A DNA stretch of 64,000 nt from UBA1413 sp964567485 (GTDB lineage Bacteria > Bacteroidota > Bacteroidia > Bacteroidales > Prolixibacteraceae). The translations under genes were made by a program, and so were the position numbers. The notes under the pieces were generated by a model. That model was given only the letters and a program-made list of their open reading frames with translations, ran no database searches and was not told where the DNA came from. The DNA is taken from contig CAZMMX010000004.1 of NCBI GenBank assembly GCA_964567485.1, positions 62,001 to 126,000 of the forward strand, read 5' to 3'. Shown here one piece after another: positions 51,783-60,473 of the stretch (its first letter is position 1; the number at the start of each line of letters is the position of its first letter).

Positions 51783-54434
51783 ATGGAATACAATTTCGGT
51801 GATATCGAGAAGAAGTGGCAGGCGATGTGGGAGGAGAAGAAAACCTTCCGTACGGAGGATGATTTTTCGAAGCCCAAGTACTACATTTTGGATATGTTTC
51901 CCTATCCTTCAGGGGCGGGGTTGCATGTAGGCCATCCTGAGGGATACACGGCCACTGATATTCTCAGCAGGTACAAGCGGATGAGGGGTTTCAACGTACT
52001 ACATCCGATGGGGTGGGATGCCTTCGGGCTCCCTGCAGAGCAATATGCCATTCAAACGGGAACCCACCCGGCGCTGACCACCCGGAAAAACTGCGACAAC
52101 TTCCGGCGGCAGATCAAGGCCCTGGGGCTCAGTTATGACTGGGACCGGGAAATCAACACCACCGACCCGGAATACTTCAAATGGACACAATGGATATTCC
52201 TGCAGCTCTTCAACACCTGGTACGATCAGGAGAGCGGCAAGGGAAGGCCTGTGAGTGAACTTCCCGTTCCTCAGGAGGTGATCGCCCGGGGGAAGGAGGC
52301 AGTCAGAAAATATACCGATGACCGTCGGCTGGCCTATTATGACCATGCCCAGGTGTGGTGGTGTGGTTCCTGCCGTACCGTTTGCGCCAATGAGGAAGTG
52401 CTCACCGACGGGTCGCATGAAAAATGCGGTCACCCCGTGATCCGCAAAAACCTCAAGCAGTGGCTGCTCCGCATTCCCCACTATGCTGAGAGGCTGTTGT
52501 CAGGTCTCGATGGCCTTGACTGGCCTGAGGGGGTGAAGGATATGCAGCGTAACTGGATCGGCAAATCGCAGGGTGCCGAAGTGGAGTTTCCCATCATTGG
52601 ACAGGAGATCTCCCTGAAGGTGTACACCACCCGTCCCGACACCCTGTTCGGGGCTACCTATATGGTCATCTCCCCTGAGCATCCCCTTGTCGATCAGCTG
52701 GTAACCCCTGAGAACCGTCTCCTTGCCCGGGAGTATTCCCGGGCGGCCTCCCTCAAGTCGGATCTTGACCGCACCGAGCTGGCCAAGGAAAAGAGCGGGG
52801 TTTTCACCGGCAGCATGGCCGAAAATCCGGTCACCGGAGAGGCCATTCCGGTATGGATTGCCGACTATGTGCTGATGGGCTATGGTACCGGGGCCATCAT
52901 GGCCGTTCCCGCCCACGACACCCGGGACTTTGAGTTCGCCAAGAAATTCGGGATTCCCGTGAAATGCATCCTTGACCCTGCGGAAGCCCCCGCCACCACC
53001 CGCGAAGAGGTGCTGGCAGGTAACGCCTGCTGGACAGGCGACGGCCTTTACATCCATTCCGCCAATCCCAGCAGGGAAATCGACATCAACGGACTGAACA
53101 AGGAACAGGGCATCGCCGCCATCACCCGGTGGCTCGAAACCCGGGGTATCGGCAAGGCCACCGTCAATTACAAAATCAGGGACTGGCTCTTCAGCAGGCA
53201 GCGCTACTGGGGGGAACCCTTTCCGGTGATTCACTGGGAAGATGGGGAGGTGACCCTCGATGAGGAGCTTCCCGTGGTTCTGCCCGAGATGGAGAAATAT
53301 GAACCCGGAGAAGGGGGGGAATCGCCGCTGGCCAATGCCAGGGAGTGGCTGTCGGTCATGGGGAAAGATGGGCGCAGAGGTCGCAGGGAAACCAATACGA
53401 TGCCCCAGTGGGCCGGTTCGTGCTGGTACTATCTCCGTTTTATCGATCCCCGCAATAAGAAGAATATCTTCGACCCGAAGCTTGAAAAATACTGGATGCC
53501 CGTCGACCTCTACGTTGGCGGCGCCGAACATGCCGTCCTTCACCTCCTATACAGCCGTTTCTGGCACAAGGTGCTCTTTGACCTGGGCATCGTCTCTACC
53601 GATGAACCCTTTGCCCGGCTCTTCAACCAGGGAATGATCCTGGCCTTTGCCTATGAAACCGCTACTGGCGCCAAGGTCAGCTCTGACCTGGTGGAGGAAC
53701 ACGACGGAGGTTACCGCCACACCGAAACCGGGGAAACCCTCTACCAGATCGTGGCCAAAATGTCAAAATCCCTTAAAAATGTGATTAACCCCGACGATGT
53801 GGTCAGGCAGTATGGTGCCGATGCCCTGCGCCTCTACGAAATGTTTATGGGCCCCCTCGATGAGCGGAAACCCTGGGCCGAGAAGGGAGTCAAGGGGGTT
53901 TTCAACTTTCTGAACCGGGTGTATCGTTTCTTCTCGGAGCCTGCCAACATCAGGGAGGGGGAGGAAGAGCCGGAAATGCTCAAAGCCCTGCACCAAGCCA
54001 TCCTCAAGGTCACCTCCGATGTGGAAGGACTTAAATTCAATACCGCCATTTCAGCCCTGATGGTCTTCAACAACACGGCCATGAAAAGAGGGAGTATCGC
54101 CCGCAGTTCTGCCGAAACCTATGTTAAACTGCTCTCCCCCTTTGCCCCCCACATGGGAGAGGAGTTATGGTCGCAGCTGGGCCATGGTCAAACCCTGGCC
54201 TATGAAAGCTGGCCTGAGGCCGATGAAAGCCTTCTGGTGGAAGAGAGTTTCGACTACCCGGTCTCCTTTAACGGGAAACTGCGTTTCAAAATGGAACTTC
54301 CGCTGAACATGACGGTGGCGGAAGTCGAAAAAGCCGTGGTGGATCACCCGAAAACCGGCCACTACCTCGAGGGTAAAAGCCTGCGAAAAATCATCGTGGT
54401 GCCCGGGAAAATCATCAATGTCGTCATTGCCTGA
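51783..54434 (+). CDS. leuS: Leucyl-tRNA synthetase
   Basis: This 883-residue class I synthetase charges tRNA-Leu. The HIGH-type motif is in YPSGAGLHVGHPEGYTATD and the KMSKS motif is in VAKMSKSLKNVINPDD. The CP1 editing domain is recognisable (TTRPDTLFGATYMVISPEHPL, with GTGAIMAVPAHDTRDFEFA), so mischarged tRNA can be cleared. A Cys-rich zinc-type insert (WWCGSCRTVCANEEV) lies before it. ATG 51783 was chosen because MEYNFGDIEKKWQ is the usual start; the frame extends 36 bp upstream. It leads a likely leuS-yitT-M23 operon. Confidence 0.97.
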   Translation: MEYNFGDIEKKWQAMWEEKKTFRTEDDFSKPKYYILDMFPYPSGAGLHVGHPEGYTATDILSRYKRMRGFNVLHPMGWDAFGLPAEQYAIQTGTHPALTTRKNCDNFRRQIKALGLSYDWDREINTTDPEYFKWTQWIFLQLFNTWYDQESGKGRPVSELPVPQEVIARGKEAVRKYTDDRRLAYYDHAQVWWCGSCRTVCANEEVLTDGSHEKCGHPVIRKNLKQWLLRIPHYAERLLSGLDGLDWPEGVKDMQRNWIGKSQGAEVEFPIIGQEISLKVYTTRPDTLFGATYMVISPEHPLVDQLVTPENRLLAREYSRAASLKSDLDRTELAKEKSGVFTGSMAENPVTGEAIPVWIADYVLMGYGTGAIMAVPAHDTRDFEFAKKFGIPVKCILDPAEAPATTREEVLAGNACWTGDGLYIHSANPSREIDINGLNKEQGIAAITRWLETRGIGKATVNYKIRDWLFSRQRYWGEPFPVIHWEDGEVTLDEELPVVLPEMEKYEPGEGGESPLANAREWLSVMGKDGRRGRRETNTMPQWAGSCWYYLRFIDPRNKKNIFDPKLEKYWMPVDLYVGGAEHAVLHLLYSRFWHKVLFDLGIVSTDEPFARLFNQGMILAFAYETATGAKVSSDLVEEHDGGYRHTETGETLYQIVAKMSKSLKNVINPDDVVRQYGADALRLYEMFMGPLDERKPWAEKGVKGVFNFLNRVYRFFSEPANIREGEEEPEMLKALHQAILKVTSDVEGLKFNTAISALMVFNNTAMKRGSIARSSAETYVKLLSPFAPHMGEELWSQLGHGQTLAYESWPEADESLLVEESFDYPVSFNGKLRFKMELPLNMTVAEVEKAVVDHPKTGHYLEGKSLRKIIVVPGKIINVVIA

Positions 54435-54445
54435 AAACCTGTCCT

Positions 54446-55312
54446 ATGAAGGAGTTGTTCAAAAAGAGGATCGCGCTCATTGAGGACTACCTCATCATCA
54501 CCATGGGGTTGCTGCTCTATGCGGTATCGTGGACCCTTTTCATCCTTCCTGCCCATATCACGGGAGGCGGGGTGAGCGGCATCGGGGCCGTGATCTATTT
54601 TGCCTCGGGATTTCCGATTGGGGTGACCTATTTCCTGGTCAACATTGTGCTGGTGGCCATTGCATTGAAAGTACTGGGCTCGGGTTTCGGCATCAAAACC
54701 ATATACAGCATGGCGGTCATCACCGTGGCCCTTACCGTCACCCAGGAACTCATGAAGGAACCCCTGATTGACGATATCTTTCTCTCTTCGGTGCTGGGGG
54801 GAGGCCTTGCCGGCGTGGGACTGGGAATCGTCTTCGCCCGCGGGGGATCTACCGGGGGTACCGATATCATCGCCGCCATCGTCAACAAATACAAAAATAT
54901 CAGTCCCGGCAGGGTCATCCTATACTGCGACGTGTTGATCATCGCCTCCTCCTATCTGGTGCTGAAGTCGGTAGACAAGCTGGTATACGGATATGTGGCC
55001 ATGGCGGTCACCTCCTATTCCCTTGACGCGGTGCTCAGTGGAGCCAACCGGTCGGCGCAGATGCTGATCTTCTCACGGAAATATGAAGAGATTGCCGACT
55101 TTATCAACCAGCAGAGATATCGCGGGGTCACCGTGATTGACGGCGTGGGCTGGTATACCAAGGAGAATGTGAAAGTGGTCATTTCTGTGGTCAGAAAAAG
55201 GGAGACCGGGGCTATCTTTAGAAAAATCAAGGAAATCGATCCCAATGCGTTCATTTCCATGGGAAGTGTCATGGGAGTATATGGGCAGGGATTCGATCAA
55301 TTAAAACTATAA
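54446..55312 (+). CDS. YitT-family membrane protein (DUF161/DUF2179)
   Basis: This 288-residue protein has five or six membrane helices over residues 15-195, with the family motif LPAHITGGGVSGIGAVIYF near helix 2 and VFARGGSTGGTDIIAAIVNKY in the middle. The C-terminal cytoplasmic DUF2179 domain (about 205-288, GVTVIDGVGWYTKENVKVVI) completes the standard YitT layout. The transported or sensed molecule is not known. It starts 11 bp after leuS and ends 1 bp before the peptidase gene, so the three are probably one transcript. Confidence 0.9.
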   Translation: MKELFKKRIALIEDYLIITMGLLLYAVSWTLFILPAHITGGGVSGIGAVIYFASGFPIGVTYFLVNIVLVAIALKVLGSGFGIKTIYSMAVITVALTVTQELMKEPLIDDIFLSSVLGGGLAGVGLGIVFARGGSTGGTDIIAAIVNKYKNISPGRVILYCDVLIIASSYLVLKSVDKLVYGYVAMAVTSYSLDAVLSGANRSAQMLIFSRKYEEIADFINQQRYRGVTVIDGVGWYTKENVKVVISVVRKRETGAIFRKIKEIDPNAFISMGSVMGVYGQGFDQLKL

Positions 55313-55313
55313 C

Positions 55314-56558
55314 ATGGATTGGAAGAAAACAGGTAAATTCCTGATCACCGGTGTCGTGCTTCTTACAGTAGCCACCGCCGCTTACATTTTGCTCACCCCT
55401 AAAAAACCCCTGGAACCCGTTTCGGAAGCCGTGATCCCAGAGATGCGTTTCGGCTTCCCCGTCGATTCCTTCCACATCGTGGAGGGGGTGGTCAAACCCA
55501 ACCAGAACCTGGGCGACATCCTGACAGGTTTCGGGTTGAACATGTCCACGATCGACCAGCTTGCCCAAAACTGCGAGGGGATCTTCGACGTCAGGAAGAT
55601 CAGGACTGGCCAGCACTTCTTCCTTTTCCAGAGTCCCGACTCTACCCGCGAGGCCCGATACCTGGTCTACGAAAACAACAGGATCGAGTATGTGATTTTT
55701 GATCTTTCCGACTCTCTCTCCATTTCTCTGGGAAGAAAAAAGGTGCATGTCGAACAGCGGGCGGCCAGCGGAAGGATCGAATCAAGCCTGTGGAACACGA
55801 TGACTTCCAACAATCTGAACCCCGTGCTGGCTGTGGAAATGAGTGAGATCTACGCCTGGACCATTGACTTTTTCGGCATTCAGAAGGGGGACAGGTTCCG
55901 GTTGCTGTATGAGGAGCAATTCGTGGACACGGTATCCATTGGAGTAGGCCCCATCTATGCCGCAGAGTTCGAACATATGGAAAAAAGCTATTACGCCTTC
56001 CGGTTTTCGCAGGATGAAGGGGTTGACTATTTCGATGACCGGGGTGAGAACCTCAGAAAAGCCTTTCTGAAGGCACCATTGAAGTTTACGCGGATCAGCT
56101 CCCACTTTTCGGGAAGCCGTCTTCACCCTGTGCTGAAGATCAGACGCCCCCACTACGGGGTGGACTATGCGGCCCCCAGAGGGACGCCGGTTGTGAGCAT
56201 CGGCGAAGGAACAGTCATAGAAAGAGGCTATAAGGGAGGTGGCGGCAATACCATAAAAATCAAACACAACACGGTATACACCACCCTGTACCTGCACCTT
56301 TCGGGATTTGCCAAAGGTATCGCTCCCGGATCCAGGGTCAGGCAGGGTGAAGTGATCGGATATGTGGGCTCTACAGGGTTGTCGACGGGTCCTCATCTCG
56401 ACTTCCGGGTTTACAAAAACGGGACTCCCATCGATCCCCTGAAGCTCGACGTTCCTCCCGGGGAACCCGTAAAGGCGAAATTCAAGCCCGAATTCACCAA
56501 TAACAAAGACTCCCTGACCGCATTGCTTTACAAAATCAACTGGAACGGCCACTTATAA
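55314..56558 (+). CDS. M23-family peptidoglycan endopeptidase
   Basis: This 414-residue protein has one N-terminal membrane helix (about 8-25, FLITGVVLLTVATAAYILL). A LysM/OapA-like region follows (VKPNQNLGDILTGFGL), and a C-terminal LytM (M23) domain lies at about 255-375. The zinc ligands are in PHYGVDYAAPRGTP (H...D) and GPHLDFRVYKNG (the HxD/HxH block), with YLHLSGFAKG between them. It should cut peptide crosslinks of the wall, or activate other hydrolases if inactive, although the metal residues look intact. It ends the leuS-yitT unit. Confidence 0.91.
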   Translation: MDWKKTGKFLITGVVLLTVATAAYILLTPKKPLEPVSEAVIPEMRFGFPVDSFHIVEGVVKPNQNLGDILTGFGLNMSTIDQLAQNCEGIFDVRKIRTGQHFFLFQSPDSTREARYLVYENNRIEYVIFDLSDSLSISLGRKKVHVEQRAASGRIESSLWNTMTSNNLNPVLAVEMSEIYAWTIDFFGIQKGDRFRLLYEEQFVDTVSIGVGPIYAAEFEHMEKSYYAFRFSQDEGVDYFDDRGENLRKAFLKAPLKFTRISSHFSGSRLHPVLKIRRPHYGVDYAAPRGTPVVSIGEGTVIERGYKGGGGNTIKIKHNTVYTTLYLHLSGFAKGIAPGSRVRQGEVIGYVGSTGLSTGPHLDFRVYKNGTPIDPLKLDVPPGEPVKAKFKPEFTNNKDSLTALLYKINWNGHL

Positions 56559-56666
56559 TCCTGAGCGGTCCTGATTCCGGAAGCACGCACCGGAAATTAG
56601 GGATGGCCTTCCGGGAGAAAGGGGCACTGGCAGATTACCCAATCGCCAGGAACTGCGGGGGAGCGT

Positions 56667-57356
56667 CTAACGGATCCAGCGGCTGATCTTCTGCGACAAA
56701 TCCCTGATGATCTGGCTGTCGATCAGTTGAATGAGGCTTTTACCCCCCGAGTGGATCAGGATATTCCTGACATAAATGAATAACCCCAGGCTGCTGGAAA
56801 GAAAGAGCACCGGGTCGCGCCTGAAAATGGCATAAACGAAGATGATCAGCGCCCCTGCGGTGCTGATGATCCAGAAACTTGAGGGAAGTAGCGATTCCTT
56901 CTCCCTTTCGGAATGGAGCCACTGGACCACAAACCGGAAGGTGAAAATCAGCTGTCCGGCCACCCCTGTGACCAGTAACCATGGTGGCACTGCGCTGTTT
57001 CCCAGGATAGTGCGGAAGCTGTGGGGGCTTCCGGTCAGGAGCCAGAAGGTCACACCAAAGGGTGCTGCAATGATCAGCAAGCGCAGAATAAACGGCCATC
57101 TGCCCCAAATCTTTTTAAGTTGCAGGTTTCTGACATAGATGAAATAGACAATGGCCTGCCCCAGGATAATGGCGAAGTCATTGCGGAGGATCCCATAGAA
57201 GATCATGAGCAGGGAAGCAGCCAGGCTTATTTTCCAGTATATTCCGGGCGACATGACTTCCCCCACGCTTTCCGACTTGAACCATTGGAGGAAAGTGCGT
57301 CCGAAAAAGAGGGTTTGGGCCAGGAACCCCAGAGCAAAGACCGGAATATCGTTCAT
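56667..57356 (-). CDS. Duplicated LABN-domain membrane protein
   Basis: This 229-residue membrane protein contains two lipid-A-biosynthesis N-terminal (LABN) units. The first is LAQTLFFGRTFLQWFKSESVGE, with ISLAASLLMIFYGILRND and YFIYVRNLQL. The second is GQLIFTFRFVVQWLHSEREKES, with ISTAGALIIFVYAIFRRDP and LFIYVRNILI. Each gives three helices. LABN also occurs ahead of some lipid-A-disaccharide synthases, but no glycosyltransferase domain is present. It is probably an envelope lipid or sugar-lipid protein of unknown activity. It is the last gene of acpP-fabF-rnc, starting 12 bp after rnc. Confidence 0.83.
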   Translation of the reverse strand: MNDIPVFALGFLAQTLFFGRTFLQWFKSESVGEVMSPGIYWKISLAASLLMIFYGILRNDFAIILGQAIVYFIYVRNLQLKKIWGRWPFILRLLIIAAPFGVTFWLLTGSPHSFRTILGNSAVPPWLLVTGVAGQLIFTFRFVVQWLHSEREKESLLPSSFWIISTAGALIIFVYAIFRRDPVLFLSSSLGLFIYVRNILIHSGGKSLIQLIDSQIIRDLSQKISRWIR

Positions 57357-57368
57357 GCTACGGGATTC

Positions 57369-58121
57369 TCAGGCAGGGCGTTCCAAGGAGAGGGGAACCT
57401 GAAGTTTTTTAAGGGCTTCGCGGGCGGCATTCTGCTGAGCTTCCTTTTTGGAGGGACCGGTACCACGGCCTACGACTTTGCCGTCGCTTTCAACCGTGGA
57501 TACAAACCGGGGTTGCCTGCCGTTATCGGGATACTCTTCCGCTGTGTTGAATTTTACGTCTCTTTTACTTTTCTGGCTCCACTCAATCAGCTTGCTTTTG
57601 AAGTTCAGGTCTAGTTGTTCCAATTCATGGAGGTCGACATACCCTGAAAGAATGCGTTTAGTGACGAAATACTTGGCAGCCTGGTATCCTTTATCGAGGT
57701 AGATGGCCCCGATCAGGGCTTCCAGGGCGTCACCATAGATGTGGCTTTTCTCGGCAGGGTTGTTGGTATTGGCGTCGATAAAGCGGTTGAGCCCCATCTC
57801 ATGGGTCAGGGAGGTCAGGATAGCCCGGTTCACCAACTTAGAACGCATTTTAGTCAGGAAGCCCTCATCCTCTTTCGGGAAACGGTTGTAGAGGAAATCG
57901 GCGATGACGGCCCCCAGAATGGCATCGCCCAGATATTCGAGCCGTTCATTATTCACGGCCAATCCCTGGGCATTGAGCCTTGAGGTGGAACGGTGGGTGA
58001 AGGCTGTATCGTAAAAAGCCAGGGTGTGGGGATAAAAACCGATCAGATCTTTCAGAAACAAATAAAACTCTTTTCTGGGTGAAGAAAAGAGTTTTATTCT
58101 CTGCACTATTTTTTTCAGCAC
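57369..58121 (-). CDS. rnc: Ribonuclease III
   Basis: This 250-residue endonuclease cuts double-stranded RNA in rRNA maturation and mRNA control. The catalytic signature NERLEYLGDAILGAV is at about residues 58-72, with HIYGDALEALIGAIYLD as the second metal-binding block. A double-stranded RNA-binding domain ends the protein (KSKLIEWSQKSKRDV to GPSKKEAQQNAAREALKKL). It begins 2 bp after fabF. The acpP-fabF-rnc order is widespread in bacteria. Confidence 0.95.
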   Translation of the reverse strand: MLKKIVQRIKLFSSPRKEFYLFLKDLIGFYPHTLAFYDTAFTHRSTSRLNAQGLAVNNERLEYLGDAILGAVIADFLYNRFPKEDEGFLTKMRSKLVNRAILTSLTHEMGLNRFIDANTNNPAEKSHIYGDALEALIGAIYLDKGYQAAKYFVTKRILSGYVDLHELEQLDLNFKSKLIEWSQKSKRDVKFNTAEEYPDNGRQPRFVSTVESDGKVVGRGTGPSKKEAQQNAAREALKKLQVPLSLERPA

Positions 58122-58123
58122 GG

Positions 58124-59371
58124 CTACTCGAATTTTTTCAGGGCAATGGTGGCATTGTGACCGCCGAATCCGAAAGTATTGCTAATGGCGATTCGGATGT
58201 CCCTTTTTTTGGCCTTTTTAAAGGTGAAATCGAGGCGGTTGTCGATTTCCGGGTCATCAGTAAAGTGGTTGATGGTAGGGGGGACGATTCCATCGCGAAG
58301 AGCCAGAATGGAAGCAATGGCTTCGACAGCGCCGGCAGCACCCAGGAGGTGACCGGTCATCGATTTGGTGGAGCTGATACTCAGCTCGTAGGCATGTTCC
58401 CCGAAGACCCCCAGGATGGCTTTGGGTTCGGCAATATCACCCAGGGGTGTGGACGTTCCGTGAACGTTGATATAGTCAACATCGGTGACCTTAATTCCGG
58501 CATCTTCGAGGGCCCATTTCATGACCAGACGGGCACCGGTACCCTCAGGGTCAGGTGCGGTCATGTGGTAAGCGTCGGCCGACATTCCACTACCGATCAC
58601 TTCGGCATAGATTCTGGCGCCCCGGCGAAGGGCATGGCCATACTCCTCGAGGATCAGGGTTCCGGCGCCTTCGCCCATGACGAAGCCGTCACGATCCTTG
58701 TCAAAGGGACGGGAAGCCGTGGCCGGGTCATCGTTACGGGTGGAAATCGCCCGCATCGAATTAAACCCGGCTATGGCAGCCTCATTAACCCCGGCTTCGG
58801 AACCCCCGGTGATCATAAAGTCCACCTGTCCGAGCCTGATCTTGTTAAAAGCCTCGATAATAGCATGAGAAGCTGAAGCACAAGCAGATACCGTCGTGTA
58901 GTTGGGTCCCCTGAATCCATACCTGATCGAGAGGAGTCCTCCGGCAATGTTGGCAATCATTTTGGGAATGAAAAACGGCGTAAACTGGGGCCTTTCGGGT
59001 TTGTAGGCCTGTACCTCCTCAAAGAAGGTCTGTAACCCCCCGATCCCCGATCCCCAGATGATGCCAGCCCTGTTACGGTCCAGTTTCTCCAAATCGACTC
59101 CCGTATCTTCCATAGCCCGCATTGTGGAAGCAAAGGCATACTGCGTGAACAGATCGTGCTTACGTGCTTCCTTGCGGTCTATATTATAATCGGAAGGATC
59201 AAAATCCCTGACCTCACAGGCAAACTTCGTTTTGTGAAACTGGGCATCAAACTTGGTGATAGGCCCGCAACCACTTACGCCGTTCTTCAGATTTTCCCAG
59301 AAAAGATCAACCGAATTGCCTAAAGGTGTTATAGCCCCAAGACCTGTAACTACTACCCTCTTCAACTCCAT
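58124..59371 (-). CDS. fabF: Beta-ketoacyl-ACP synthase II
   Basis: This 415-residue condensing enzyme extends fatty-acyl chains. The nucleophile is in TTVSACASASHAIIEAF, the first His in NVHGTSTPLGDIAEP and the second His in STKSMTGHLLGAAGAVEA. The N-terminus VVVTGLGAITPLGN is standard. It lies 17 bp after acpP and 2 bp before rnc, so acyl carrier protein and its elongating enzyme are made together. Confidence 0.97.
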   Translation of the reverse strand: MELKRVVVTGLGAITPLGNSVDLFWENLKNGVSGCGPITKFDAQFHKTKFACEVRDFDPSDYNIDRKEARKHDLFTQYAFASTMRAMEDTGVDLEKLDRNRAGIIWGSGIGGLQTFFEEVQAYKPERPQFTPFFIPKMIANIAGGLLSIRYGFRGPNYTTVSACASASHAIIEAFNKIRLGQVDFMITGGSEAGVNEAAIAGFNSMRAISTRNDDPATASRPFDKDRDGFVMGEGAGTLILEEYGHALRRGARIYAEVIGSGMSADAYHMTAPDPEGTGARLVMKWALEDAGIKVTDVDYINVHGTSTPLGDIAEPKAILGVFGEHAYELSISSTKSMTGHLLGAAGAVEAIASILALRDGIVPPTINHFTDDPEIDNRLDFTFKKAKKRDIRIAISNTFGFGGHNATIALKKFE

Positions 59372-59388
59372 AAAATGACTTTCCGGAA

Positions 59389-59631
59389 TTATTTGTTCTT
59401 GATACCTTCTTCGATGTGCGAGATGGCTTCACCAACGGTTGAAATTTTCTCGGCCTGATCGTCAGGAATGGCAAGATCAAACTCCTTCTCAAATTCCATA
59501 ATCAGCTCAACGGTATCCAGGGAGTCAGCCCCCAGATCATTCGTGAACGAAGCTTCGTTGGTTACTTCGCTTTCATCGACACCTAATTTGTCAACGATGA
59601 TTGCTCTCACTTTTGCTGCAATATCAGACAT
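59389..59631 (-). CDS. acpP: Acyl carrier protein
   Basis: This 80-residue carrier has the phosphopantetheine attachment site DSLDTVELIMEFEKEF, with Ser 37 in DSL, and the usual acidic four-helix pattern. It delivers acyl chains to fabF, which follows 17 bp later. The 178-bp gap to the divergent purN is A/T-rich and probably holds promoters for both, with a minus-strand TTACTTTG near 59677-59684 as a weak -7 candidate. Confidence 0.97.
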   Translation of the reverse strand: MSDIAAKVRAIIVDKLGVDESEVTNEASFTNDLGADSLDTVELIMEFEKEFDLAIPDDQAEKISTVGEAISHIEEGIKNK

Positions 59632-59809
59632 AGCTCAAATTTTAAGTTATTAAAAATGGTTGTTTAAAATTCGGTGCAAAGTAATAAATTTACAAACTAT
59701 AATTCAAAGAAAATGTCCAAAAAAAATGAAAGGTAAGAAATACTATTTAACGTATAAGGCCCTAAATTTGAACAATTTAGTCAAATATTCCAGCTAATAC
59801 CTTCTTAAC

Positions 59810-60400
59810 ATGAGACCCATGCAGATCGCCGTTTTCGCCTCCGGATCGGGGACCAATGCGCAACGGATTATCGAGTACTTTGCAGATAACCAGAAGATTA
59901 AAGTAGCGGCACTTCTCAGTAACCACCCGGCGGCGTATGCCTTGGTGAGGGCCCGGGAAGCGGGTGTGGAAACCCTGCTTTTCAACCGGAACGAGTTTTA
60001 CCACACCTCCCTGATCGAAGATTATTTGGAAAAAAAAGAGATTTCCCTGGTGGTATTGGCCGGATTTCTATGGTTGGTGCCCCCTTCGCTGGTCCGGAAA
60101 TTCACCGTCATCAATATCCATCCTGCCCTGTTGCCGGCATACGGGGGTAAGAACATGTACGGAAGGCATGTACATGAGGCGGTTCTCAGCAATGGTGAAG
60201 CCTTCTCAGGGATCACCATCCACTATGTCGATGAGGAATACGACGCGGGGAAGGTGATTTTTCAAGCCCGGTGCAGGGTAGAACCTACCGACACCTCTGA
60301 TACCCTGGCCGAGCGCATCCATGGTCTGGAATACCTCCACTACCCACGGGTAATTGAGCAAGTGGCCGAATCGCTTCTCCGAAACTCTTATAAGACATGA
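59810..60400 (+). CDS. purN: Phosphoribosylglycinamide formyltransferase
   Basis: This 196-residue enzyme formylates GAR with 10-formyl-THF in purine synthesis. It has the family blocks IAVFASGSGTNAQRIIEYF, LAGFLWLVPPSLVRKF, VINIHPALLPAYGGKNMYG and GITIHYVDEEYDAGKVIFQ. Asn and His of the NIHP motif and the Asp near VDEEYD are the catalytic set. A second ATG 9 bp downstream is equally possible. It stands alone, divergent from acpP. Confidence 0.95.
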   Translation: MRPMQIAVFASGSGTNAQRIIEYFADNQKIKVAALLSNHPAAYALVRAREAGVETLLFNRNEFYHTSLIEDYLEKKEISLVVLAGFLWLVPPSLVRKFTVINIHPALLPAYGGKNMYGRHVHEAVLSNGEAFSGITIHYVDEEYDAGKVIFQARCRVEPTDTSDTLAERIHGLEYLHYPRVIEQVAESLLRNSYKT

Positions 60401-60461
60401 ACTACGGGGAATTGTCGCTGTTAAATAATGTTAAGAATCTCTGCGTCAGGGTTCTTAAAAT

Positions 60462-60469
60462 TATCTTTG
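60462..60469 (+). promoter_or_regulatory. -7 promoter element very close to the kinase start
   Basis: TATCTTTG matches TAnnTTTG exactly but ends only 4 bp before the ATG at 60474. If used, transcription would begin at or inside the start codon, implying a leaderless or later-starting product. Confidence 0.4.
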
Positions 60470-60473
60470 TGGC

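Noticed and set aside
52500..53543. 347-codon minus-strand open frame opposite leuS
   Set aside because: It is an antisense shadow of the well-supported leuS and has no domain of its own.
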